A stretch of DNA of 50,793 nucleotides from Gemmatimonadota bacterium (GTDB lineage Bacteria; Latescibacterota; UBA2968; UBA8231): NCBI GenBank assembly GCA_018673255.1, contig JABHDC010000163.1, forward strand, positions 1 through 50,793. The letters are read 5' to 3'. The position numbers and the translations under genes are program-made. Below are positions 9,045 to 17,121 of the stretch, piece after piece (the first letter of the stretch is position 1; every line of letters starts with the position of its first letter). The notes beneath the pieces are model-generated. The model saw only the letters and a program-made list of their open reading frames with translations, did no database searches and had not been told where the DNA came from.

Positions 9045-10297
9045 CACATGATGTAGCGGATCGCCTCGACGGGCTGCAAGGAGGCAGCACGCCGGGCCGG
9101 CAGAATGGCGGCGAGGAAACAGATGAGAATGCTGATCGATGAGACCAGCAGGAAATCACTGGCCTGCATGTCCACAGGCAACGAGCTGATGATGTAGATG
9201 TCGCTGGGAATCGAGATGATCTGGAAGCGGTCCTGCAGAGTGCACACCAGCAGACCCAGGCCGCACCCGAGGGATGTGCCGAAGCAACCGATGAACAGGC
9301 CCTGCAACACGAAGACGCGAGCGATTCCTCGCGCCCGCGCGCCCATGGTGCGCAGGATTCCGATCTCCGGCGTCTTGATAAGGATCGACATGCTGAGAAT
9401 CGACATGATGTTGAAGGCAGCGACAACAATAATGAGACTCAGGGCGATGAAGATCACCCACTTTTCCAACTCCATCCACCGGAACAACTCGGGATATTGC
9501 TGCGTCCAATCGCTGGCTGTGTAGGGATATCCAAAGTCCCTGGTGAGTTGCTCCCGCAGCACGGTAGCCTCGTCCAGATCATCGATCCGCATGTGGATGG
9601 CCGTCGCCCCCTCGCCATCGATCCGCATCAGATCGCGCGCCTGCTCCAGGCCGATGAAAGCAAAGCCGTCGTCGTAGAGGTACATGCCACTCTCGAACAC
9701 ATCGGTGACGACGAAGGGATGAATCTTCGGAGACATCCCTCCCATCATCATGTCTTCCAGCGACTGATTCCCGAACGTCACCAGATAAATCGTGTCACCG
9801 AGGCCAACGCGGAGGCGGTTGGCCAGATTGCCGCCGAGCACGATACCCGGTTTGCTGTCGTTCTCAGGAGACAGATGAAACTCTTTCTGCCGATCCCACT
9901 TCAGATGCGCCGGCAGATCTGAGACTTCGGAAAAACTCTCGGGATCAATACCCCAGACAAAGACACCATCCATTTCATCATCGGGCGTGACAAGGATAAC
10001 CTTGCCTTTGATCACCGGCGCCATGGTCGCAATGTCGTAGTCGCGAAGCGACTCCATGAGGGCAGCTGGATCTTCGATGGGCCTGTCGTAGTAACGCTGG
10101 ATGGTGACGTGGGCATCCATGCCGATGAGCCGACTCTTCACCTCACCCGAGAAACCATTGGTCACGGACAACATGATAATGAGGGCGGCCACACCGAGTA
10201 TGACGCCACCAACCGCGATGACGGTGATCACGGAGAGGAAACCCGAGCTCTGCTTGGATTGCAGATACCTGCGGGCGACGAAGAGTTCGAAGGACAT
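9044..10297 (-). CDS. lolC: Lipoprotein-releasing system permease, LolC/LolE family
   Basis: A 417-residue inner-membrane protein. The family's N-terminal helix motif is seen in FVARRYLQSKQSSGFLSVIT. A first membrane segment spans about 21-46, a large periplasmic MacB-like domain about 50-270, then three C-terminal helices with the conserved IGILRTMGARARGI and a final ILPARRAASLQPVEAIRY. It extracts mature lipoproteins with LolD. Only one LolC/E gene is present, so the complex may be a homodimer (LolF-like) rather than the E. coli LolCE heterodimer. It starts 5 nt after the prfB stop. Confidence 0.93.
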   Translation of the reverse strand: MSFELFVARRYLQSKQSSGFLSVITVIAVGGVILGVAALIIMLSVTNGFSGEVKSRLIGMDAHVTIQRYYDRPIEDPAALMESLRDYDIATMAPVIKGKVILVTPDDEMDGVFVWGIDPESFSEVSDLPAHLKWDRQKEFHLSPENDSKPGIVLGGNLANRLRVGLGDTIYLVTFGNQSLEDMMMGGMSPKIHPFVVTDVFESGMYLYDDGFAFIGLEQARDLMRIDGEGATAIHMRIDDLDEATVLREQLTRDFGYPYTASDWTQQYPELFRWMELEKWVIFIALSLIIVVAAFNIMSILSMSILIKTPEIGILRTMGARARGIARVFVLQGLFIGCFGTSLGCGLGLLVCTLQDRFQIISIPSDIYIISSLPVDMQASDFLLVSSISILICFLAAILPARRAASLQPVEAIRYIM

Positions 10298-10302
10298 GAG
10301 GC

Positions 10303-11401
10303 CTATACTGACTGGTCAGCGGAGAGGAAGGCTTGGATGAATCCGTCGAGATCACCGTCCATCACGGCTTGGACATTGCCACTCTCGTGCCCGGTACGAT
10401 GATCTTTCACCAGCTGATAGGGCTGGAAGACATAGGAGCGGATCTGGGAGCCGAAGTCGATAGACTTCTTCGTACTCTCCACGACCTCCATCTTCTTCTT
10501 TTCTTCCTGCTTATAGTGATCGTAGAGCCTGGCCGTGAGCACCTTCAGCGCCGTGCCTTTGTTCTTCAGCTGCGACCGCTCGTTCTGACAGTTCACGGTA
10601 ATACCCGTTGGCAGGTGCGTAATCCGGACAGCGGACGAGGTCTTGTTGACGTGCTGACCTCCGGCTCCCCCCGCCTTGTAGACGTCGATCTGCAGATCCT
10701 CATCACGCAGCTCAACATCGGGAATCGCATCAACATCGGGATAGATGAAAACGCTGGCGAACGAAGTATGACGCCGCTTGTTGGCATCAAAGGGTGAGAT
10801 CCGAACGAGACGATGAACACCGGCCTCCGCCTTGAGATATCCGTAGGCGTAGGATCCTTTGACCTCGATCGTGGCCCCCTTGATGCCCGCCTCGTCGCCG
10901 GGCTGCAGGTCCATCATCTCAGATGTGAACCCCTGGCGCTCAATCCAACGACCATACATCCGCATCAGCATCTCAGCCCAGTCCGCAGCCTCGGTGCCAC
11001 CCGCGCCTGAATGGATTACGAGAATGGCATCTTTCGGGTCATCCTCGTCCGAGAGCAGGGAGTAGAACTCGAGTTTCTCGAGGGCCTCCGTCACATCGGC
11101 GACCTCTTTCTCGAGATCGCTCAGGGTTTCGGCGTCATTCTCGTCAGCCGAAAGCTCATGCAGCTCTGCCAGATCGTCGACGCGAGAACGCAATTGCCCC
11201 CATGGCTGGGTCAGGTCACGCAGTTCGCGCGCACGTCGCGTGACCTCTTCGGCGCGACGGCGGTCATTCCAGAAGTCAGAACCGGCCATCTCCTCGTCAA
11301 GGGACGTCAGCTCCTGTGTACGTGCCTCGATGTCAAAGATACCCCCGGAGCCGATCGAGTCGGGTAGTGCAGTCGGTGATGGATTCTTCAAGTGTTGGCA
11401 T
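10303..11401 (-). CDS. prfB: Peptide chain release factor 2, expressed by programmed +1 frameshift
   Basis: RF2 recognises UAA and UGA. It is encoded in two frames. A 22-codon first part runs from ATG at 11401 (AGGAG about 6 nt upstream) and ends LDRLRGYL followed by in-frame UGA at 11335-11333. The second part continues in the +1 frame from the Asp codon GAC at 11334-11332. The joined protein has 365 residues, with the stop-codon-reading SPF motif at about 202-204 and the catalytic GGQ at about 247-249. Annotation from a single frame would give a false start at 11391. It overlaps the upstream small gene by 14 nt and is followed by lolC. Confidence 0.96.
11332..11347 (-). promoter_or_regulatory. 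prfB programmed +1 frameshift site
   Basis: On the minus strand the bases read CGGGGGTATCTTTGAC. A Shine-Dalgarno-like GGGGG lies three bases before the slippery CTT codon, followed by the poorly terminating TGAC. Layout and spacing match the E. coli prfB site. When RF2 is scarce the ribosome slips +1 at CUU and reads GAC, so the protein autoregulates its own synthesis. Confidence 0.95.
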
Positions 11402-11918
11402 GGTCGTCTCCTGTTGTGTCGTCTTCCTGATAGCGGTCGAAGAGCATCCGTTCGGCAGATCGCCCTTCGGGGATCTCAAAGAGCAATTCCGCCTCGATAC
11501 TCTCGTCGCGGTCGAGGTAGAAGCCGTCTCCCCGGTCGATGAAGAGCGGCGACCGCGATAGCGGGAAGTGTCGCAAGCCCTCGTCATCTACGAGGCGGAA
11601 ACACCTCGGCACGATCGGATAACCGATCTTCATGCGCGCTTCCATCTGCACCCGCACGATGACAAACTTGCTCCCCGTGGCCGCCGGTCCGTGAAAGAAC
11701 CGAGCATAACTCACGCCATCGTCAGGCACCTGCCAGACCAGGGGTGTCTTGATTCGTCCCAGCAGATCGGGCAGTTCGTCGAGCTTCTCCACGGATCCAC
11801 CAGTGAGGCGAATCACGAGGTAGAGGGGAACAAAGAGGGCACATCCTCCGAGGACGATGCGATTGAGTATTCGCATTCTCTCTCGTTGGTGACGCCGGCG
11901 CTGCAATGAATCCGTCAC
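11388..11918 (-). CDS. Small membrane-anchored protein, possibly DUF4352-like beta-sandwich
   Basis: Up to 176 residues. A basic N-terminus (RRRHQRERMR) precedes one membrane segment (about 18-40, LNRIVLGGCALFVPLYLVI). The rest looks like a soluble beta-rich domain outside the membrane, with FVIVRVQMEARM, CFRLVDDEGLRHFPLS and AELLFEIPEG, a pattern like DUF4352/telokin-type domains. I do not recognise a specific family. The start is uncertain: GTG at 11918 behind a G-rich stretch, or ATG at 11876. The end overlaps the prfB start by 14 nt, so the two are coupled. The 82-nt gap to the protease gene upstream holds nothing obvious. Confidence 0.7.
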   Translation of the reverse strand: MTDSLQRRRHQRERMRILNRIVLGGCALFVPLYLVIRLTGGSVEKLDELPDLLGRIKTPLVWQVPDDGVSYARFFHGPAATGSKFVIVRVQMEARMKIGYPIVPRCFRLVDDEGLRHFPLSRSPLFIDRGDGFYLDRDESIEAELLFEIPEGRSAERMLFDRYQEDDTTGDDHANT

Positions 11919-12000
11919 GAAATGCCCCCGGACAGCGGTTCCCTAGTTGTCCACATCGAATCGGAGAACTTACGATCCCACCCGACCCGAGGCCACGACA

Positions 12001-13689
12001 TCAATCGCGGATGAGCGCTACGGATCCAGTCACCTGGAATGCGTCAGCACGCAGCCGGTAGTGATACATCCCGGTGGCGAGCCGGTTCGGCACCGGCCAC
12101 GCCAACGCCTGGCCTGCTGAAAGGTGAGACCCGGCGGGCCAGCTCTGCGGCGTCAACTCGGCAACCAGCTGGCCTGCGCCATCGAACACGGACAGACTGA
12201 CCTGATCGGACGTGGTCAGGAGAAAGGGGAAATAGACCACGAGATCTTCGCCTCGTGCCGGATTTGGATAAGGGTGCAATGCACGATCCTGGTCCGGTAT
12301 CTCAGACCCCAAACCTGCTGCCGCCGGTGCCTGCACCAGGCCATATCCAAAGATCGTATCGGGCCCGACAGGGCCCAGGTCCATCGCGGTGGAACGCATT
12401 CGCTCATTCACCTGCAGCGGCGTCAACGTCGGAGCCGCCTGCAGCACCAAGGCTGCCACACCCGCAGCCAGGGGCGCTGACGCCGACGTGCCATTGAAGC
12501 GGACGTACTGCTCTGCGGCAAAGGTCCCCGGGACTGTAGCCCGTGCTCCATCAACGGAATAGACGAATTGGCCAGGTGCAACGATATCAGGCTTGATTCG
12601 GCCATCGGCGCTGGGTCCGCGAGAGGAGAAGGAGGCAATGGCGGCGCTCTGCACATGTACGGCACCCACTGCGATCACGTCCTGCGCATCGGCCGGCGTC
12701 GTGATATAGTGCCAGAGTTTGTTGCCCTCGTTACCAGCAGACACGACGACAACCATCCCGCGAGATACGGCTATCTGTGCTGCCTGTGCCGTGAGTGTCG
12801 TGCGCCCATCCAGGTCGCCGTAGACATATCCCGTGCCATCGTCGAAATCGGTGTAGCCCAGAGACACGCTGGCTACATCCGCACCCAGACTGTCTGCCCA
12901 TTCAATGCCGGCGATCCAGCGATCCTCTTCGATCGGCAGTTCACGAGCCAGATCCTCAACCTTGGCCAGCAGGTATTCCGCTTCCGGTGCAACGCCGATC
13001 AGCTGTCCCGGGTCGTTTCCTGCCAGCAGACCCAGGATGCGTGTGCCGTGCCCGGCCTGCTGTATGGCGATCTCATCACCGGAGACAGGCGCATTCACCT
13101 CATCCGTGACATCGTCGTCATCATTGATGAAATCTCGTTCGGCGACCACCCTCAGATGGGCGAAGGCTCGGTAGTCGGGCCAGTTGAAGCCCGTATCCAT
13201 GATCACAATACGCACACCCTGACCTCGCAGCCCCCGCGCATGCAACAAGGGCACACCCATCAGATTCAGCTGCTCAAAGGAAGGGCCGTATTCCTGGTGG
13301 GGTGCGGCGGGGCGCGCGGCCCGTGCGACCGACGGGGGTGTGGGTCGCCGGGCAGCCCGGACCGGTAGGATCGCTGTGACGAAGGGCAGCTGACTCAGGG
13401 CGTCAGGATCCTGATTCGGCGGCAGGTCTAGGCTGATGGCATTGAGCCAGCGAGACCTCGTCCGCAACGTACCGAATTCCTGGAGCTGCCGGGCAATCGA
13501 ACCGGAGACCGGCAGATCGAGTGACGCATCATTGGTCGGCGAAACCCAACGGGCTCTGTGGCCATTGGCGTCGGTCTTGTGATCCAGAAACACCCAGTAT
13601 GCCTCGGCATGCGCCTCGACCATCCCCGCCGCGGCCACCAGTATGACGACGCGGATGCAGACGCGCCGGACGACGCCACCCAGTATCAC
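12001..13689 (-). CDS. Secreted subtilisin-like (S8) serine protease with C-terminal sorting-like domain
   Basis: A 562-residue exported protease. The signal peptide occupies about residues 1-28. The catalytic triad is Asp165 (IVIMDTGFN), His214 (AGHGT) and Ser402 (GTSASAP), with the oxyanion Asn320 in SAGNEGN. A divergent propeptide-like region lies at about 30-135, and a FlgD-Ig-like domain covers the last 90 residues (HPYPNPARGEDLVVYF, ending YHYRLRADAF). The start is GTG at 13689, directly after the lolA TGA. A surface or secreted protease inside a lolA-prfB-lolC operon is unusual. Substrates are unknown. Confidence 0.92.
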   Translation of the reverse strand: MILGGVVRRVCIRVVILVAAAGMVEAHAEAYWVFLDHKTDANGHRARWVSPTNDASLDLPVSGSIARQLQEFGTLRTRSRWLNAISLDLPPNQDPDALSQLPFVTAILPVRAARRPTPPSVARAARPAAPHQEYGPSFEQLNLMGVPLLHARGLRGQGVRIVIMDTGFNWPDYRAFAHLRVVAERDFINDDDDVTDEVNAPVSGDEIAIQQAGHGTRILGLLAGNDPGQLIGVAPEAEYLLAKVEDLARELPIEEDRWIAGIEWADSLGADVASVSLGYTDFDDGTGYVYGDLDGRTTLTAQAAQIAVSRGMVVVVSAGNEGNKLWHYITTPADAQDVIAVGAVHVQSAAIASFSSRGPSADGRIKPDIVAPGQFVYSVDGARATVPGTFAAEQYVRFNGTSASAPLAAGVAALVLQAAPTLTPLQVNERMRSTAMDLGPVGPDTIFGYGLVQAPAAAGLGSEIPDQDRALHPYPNPARGEDLVVYFPFLLTTSDQVSLSVFDGAGQLVAELTPQSWPAGSHLSAGQALAWPVPNRLATGMYHYRLRADAFQVTGSVALIRD

Positions 13690-14346
13690 TCAGTCTTGCC
13701 GCCGGCGATCAATGACCTCCACGTCATCGGGTGCGGTGAAGCGAAAGAGTCCATCATTCATCTTCTTGTTGCGGCGGTGGTCTCGCAGGATGTAGGTGCG
13801 CCGGTCGTCATTGGCTTCAAGTTGCTCAACCTGCAACAGGTCCCAGTCCTTGCGATCGACCCACACCCGAAGACGCTTGACCTGCAGATTCGCAGGCGCA
13901 TCTGGCCGCGGTTGCAGGATCACGATGTAGGCACCTCTCCCATCCAGTTCGGTCTCGGCCACTGACACCGGGGCATAACCATCGGCATACTCTACGAGAA
14001 TCTCCCATGGCGTTCGCAACTCACCTTCATAGGCTCCAACAATGACTTGCTCATTTGCCTTGTTGTAGACCCAGATCGCTTCGCCGTCAGCGATGACCAG
14101 ATCTCCGTCTTCCACCTCCACACGAAATTCATGCGGGCGACGTGTATGGATCTTGCCTTCCCTCGACATATTGCGATCGAGCACAGCCCAGAAGAACTGC
14201 TTCTCAAATGTCGCCGAATAGGTCTTCGACTTAGCGAAGCGTTCTTCCATCTTCTCGATGACTTCGGCCCCGGTAATCGCCCAAGCCGACTCTGAAACCA
14301 GGACGCTGATGGCCAGGGCCATGCACACGCCCCACAACATCCTCAT
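13690..14346 (-). CDS. lolA: Outer-membrane lipoprotein carrier protein LolA
   Basis: A 218-residue periplasmic protein with a signal peptide (cleavage near SAWA at 23). It has the LolA signatures KSKTYSATFEKQFFW, GKIHTRRPHEFRVEV and IWVYNKANEQV, and an incomplete beta-barrel pattern ending in FRFTAPDDVEVID. It carries lipoproteins from LolCD to the outer-membrane acceptor. A LolB is not seen in this window and is often missing outside Proteobacteria. The ATG overlaps the ftsK stop by 4 nt, reproducing the ftsK-lolA neighbourhood of many bacteria. Confidence 0.93.
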   Translation of the reverse strand: MRMLWGVCMALAISVLVSESAWAITGAEVIEKMEERFAKSKTYSATFEKQFFWAVLDRNMSREGKIHTRRPHEFRVEVEDGDLVIADGEAIWVYNKANEQVIVGAYEGELRTPWEILVEYADGYAPVSVAETELDGRGAYIVILQPRPDAPANLQVKRLRVWVDRKDWDLLQVEQLEANDDRRTYILRDHRRNKKMNDGLFRFTAPDDVEVIDRRRQD

Positions 14347-16838
14347 ACGAGCTCCTCTTCCGCCATCGCCTCTTCAACGAGAATCTCCCGTGGTTTGGCA
14401 CCCTCTGCAGGCCCGACAATGTTGGCGAACTCCAGTTCGTCCATCAACCGGGCGGCGCGGGAATAGCCGACCTTCATCCGACGCTGCAGGAAGGAAGTCG
14501 AAGCCTGCCGGCTCTCGAGAACGACCATCACGGCTTCATCAAACAGTTCATCGCGGTCTTCATTGGCACCACCCGACTCACCACGAGCGGTGAAAACTTC
14601 GATCTTCTCGGCTTCATGACCCGACTCCTTGATTGCCTCAACGAGACGCTCGGTCTCTTCGCCTGAGATAAATGCACCGTGGACACGAACAGGTTCGCCC
14701 TGGCCACCGGGCAGAAACAGCATGTCTCCTCGGCCGAGGAGGCGTTCGGCGCCATTCATGTCCAGGATCGTGCGCGAATCGATCTTCGACGCCACCTGGA
14801 AGGCGATTCGTGACGGGAAATTCGCCTTGATCACGCCTGTGATCACATTCACCGAAGGACGCTGCGTCGCAAGAATGATATGGATACCGACAGCACGCGA
14901 CTTCTGAGCCAACCCCATCAATGACGTTTCGACATCCGCAGGTGCCGTGAGCATGAGGTCTGCGAACTCATCGATGACGATGACGATATTGGGCAACCTC
15001 TTGACTTCTTCTCCCTCGGCGACGAAGTCGACCTCCTCGCCAGCCTCCTGTTGCTTGAGAACTTTTTCCACCCGGGCATTGTAGTCGGCGAGATTCCGCA
15101 CACTCATGCGTGCCAGCTTCTGATACCGAACCTCCATTTCCGCCACAGCCCACTTCAGTGCCTCTGACGCCTTCTTCGGCTCCGTAATCACCGGCGTCAG
15201 GAGATGAGGGATGTCGTTGTACATCGTGAGCTCGACAACTTTTGGATCCACCATCAGCAGGCGCACCTGATCCGGAGTCGCGCGCAGCAAGATACTACAG
15301 ATCAGGCAATTGATGCACACACTCTTACCAGCACCGGTGGCCCCGGCCACAAGCAGGTGAGGCATCTTGGCCAGGTCAGCCGAAAAGTCCTCTCCAGAGA
15401 TCGTCTTGCCGAGTGCCATCGTCAGAATCGGCTCCGCTTTCTTGAACGCGGGGGCCTCGACGATCTCCCGCAGATAGACCGTTTCGCGGTTGTGGTTGGC
15501 GATCTCTACGCCCACGACCTTTCTGCCGGGTACCGGGGCCTGAATACGAATGCCTTGGGCGCTCATGACACGTGCCAGATCATCAGCCAGAGCCGATATC
15601 CGGCCCACTTTCACGCCCGATGCAGGTTCCACCTCGTAACGAGTCACCACCGGACCAGGGCTCACCTCAACGACCTTCCCGGCCACATCGAAGTTGTGCA
15701 GTGCCTCTTCGAGTACTTTTGCATTCTGCAACAGGATCTCGCGGTCCACCTCTCCCTGATCGTCAGGAACCGGGTCCAGCAGGCTCACCTTCGGGAGTTT
15801 GTAGCGAGCGGGCTTCCGCTTCTTCGCAGGTGGATCCTGTGACGCCGCCGCTGGGCGGACGACTTCGTCTTCCGTAGGGGCGACTTTGGCCGCAGGCTTC
15901 CTTCTGGGCCGGCTCTCTGTTGCCTTCCCATTGCCAGACTCGCTGTTTCGATCCGCCCTGGCTGCAACAGGAACAGGGTCCACAGAGACCTCTTCCTCGG
16001 CCTCGGGCTCAGCCTCTGCCAAGACCACCAGTGGCTCTTCCTTCGGGAGTTCGTCTGCTTGTTGCCCTTCTTCTATCTCTCTGCGGCTGATGGTTGGCAG
16101 ACGCTCCAGTGACTTTGGCGTTTCCGTCACTTCCTCCTGCCACTGCCTTTCATCGATCTCCTCGTCGTCTTCCTCTTCCACATCCTCATCATCTTTCTCG
16201 TCTTCCTCGTCTCCGCGAGGGGAATGACCAAATTCAGGCCATCTGACTCGACCGATCGAGGCGAGAATCCGTCGCCCGGCATCGCCACAGGAACGACCGC
16301 CAGAGGCGACCAGATGAGCCACTCGGCGAGGATCCAGATCCGTCGCTTGAAGTAGCGAGGCGATCAGCAGTGCAGCCAGGACGATCGTTGATCCGACCCG
16401 GCCGGCATATGGTATCAGGAGCGTCGATGCCGTCCACGTACCAAATGATCCACCCAGTTCAAAGGCCAGATACGGTGAGTAGGTCGGCAGTCCTGCGGCA
16501 ACGGACAGAAACAGCGCCATTCCCATCAGACCGAGGGTACGCCCGGCTGCGCCACGGGGCGGCAGACGACGCAACCGGTTCCATCCCCAAAGGAAGGTGA
16601 TCGCCGGCAGTACGAAGGCGCTGGTCCCGATTGCGGTGAAGACGGCATACGAGAAGTATGCGCCAATCTGGCCCGCCCAGTTGATCGTCGTCTCCGACAT
16701 TCGGCTGGAATTGGGCGGATCAAAGTTTGAGTGAGTCAGGAGACTGAGCAGGAGAAAAATACCCAGTGCGCTCAGCAGAACACCCAGGACAATTGGTCCG
16801 CGGGGTTCAGGCACGCGCCGTTCGGCAAGCTCTGGCAT
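14343..16838 (-). CDS. ftsK: DNA translocase FtsK/SpoIIIE
   Basis: An 831-residue septal DNA pump. About four N-terminal membrane helices (about 15-170) are followed by a long acidic and Pro/Ala-rich linker (about 210-345, with runs of E and D). The motor domain has Walker A GATGAGKS at 499-506 and Walker B IVIVIDEFADLM. The C-terminal winged-helix gamma domain (DELFDEAVMVVLESRQAS to PAEGAKPREIL) recognises polar DNA motifs. It clears chromosomes from the division site. ATG at 16838 is preferred over TTG at 16850; neither has a clear Shine-Dalgarno. No promoter is recognisable just upstream. Confidence 0.95.
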   Translation of the reverse strand: MPELAERRVPEPRGPIVLGVLLSALGIFLLLSLLTHSNFDPPNSSRMSETTINWAGQIGAYFSYAVFTAIGTSAFVLPAITFLWGWNRLRRLPPRGAAGRTLGLMGMALFLSVAAGLPTYSPYLAFELGGSFGTWTASTLLIPYAGRVGSTIVLAALLIASLLQATDLDPRRVAHLVASGGRSCGDAGRRILASIGRVRWPEFGHSPRGDEEDEKDDEDVEEEDDEEIDERQWQEEVTETPKSLERLPTISRREIEEGQQADELPKEEPLVVLAEAEPEAEEEVSVDPVPVAARADRNSESGNGKATESRPRRKPAAKVAPTEDEVVRPAAASQDPPAKKRKPARYKLPKVSLLDPVPDDQGEVDREILLQNAKVLEEALHNFDVAGKVVEVSPGPVVTRYEVEPASGVKVGRISALADDLARVMSAQGIRIQAPVPGRKVVGVEIANHNRETVYLREIVEAPAFKKAEPILTMALGKTISGEDFSADLAKMPHLLVAGATGAGKSVCINCLICSILLRATPDQVRLLMVDPKVVELTMYNDIPHLLTPVITEPKKASEALKWAVAEMEVRYQKLARMSVRNLADYNARVEKVLKQQEAGEEVDFVAEGEEVKRLPNIVIVIDEFADLMLTAPADVETSLMGLAQKSRAVGIHIILATQRPSVNVITGVIKANFPSRIAFQVASKIDSRTILDMNGAERLLGRGDMLFLPGGQGEPVRVHGAFISGEETERLVEAIKESGHEAEKIEVFTARGESGGANEDRDELFDEAVMVVLESRQASTSFLQRRMKVGYSRAARLMDELEFANIVGPAEGAKPREILVEEAMAEEELV

Positions 16839-16889
16839 ATGATCGGTCAATCGGGCACTGACACGAGGTCAGCATCCAGAATGGACAAG

Positions 16890-16922
16890 AATCGGGAGAA
16901 AACGAGGGGGAGTGGGGCTCCC
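16890..16922 (-). terminator. Weak candidate terminator between the VWA gene and ftsK
   Basis: On the minus strand GGGAG (16922-16918), a 5-nt loop, CTCCC (16912-16908), then CCTCGTTTTCTC. The stem is short and lies 200 nt after the VWA gene stop. The rest of the 270-nt gap 16851-17121 shows no gene or promoter I can support. Confidence 0.25.
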
Positions 16923-17121
16923 GCTCAATAATCAGTGCTCGACAGAGCCTGGGCCTGTCTGGTACCTGCCCGGTGCGTTGGTCTGCGCCGAGATCGTGTG
17001 TCGCAGATGCGAAGGGAGTTGTGCGGCATTCACATCGAGCGGTTCTCGGCCCAGAACCGGTCTCCAATAATAACCATAATCGCGGTGATTCGCATCTGCC
17101 AGCGCGATCAAGCGAAGATTG

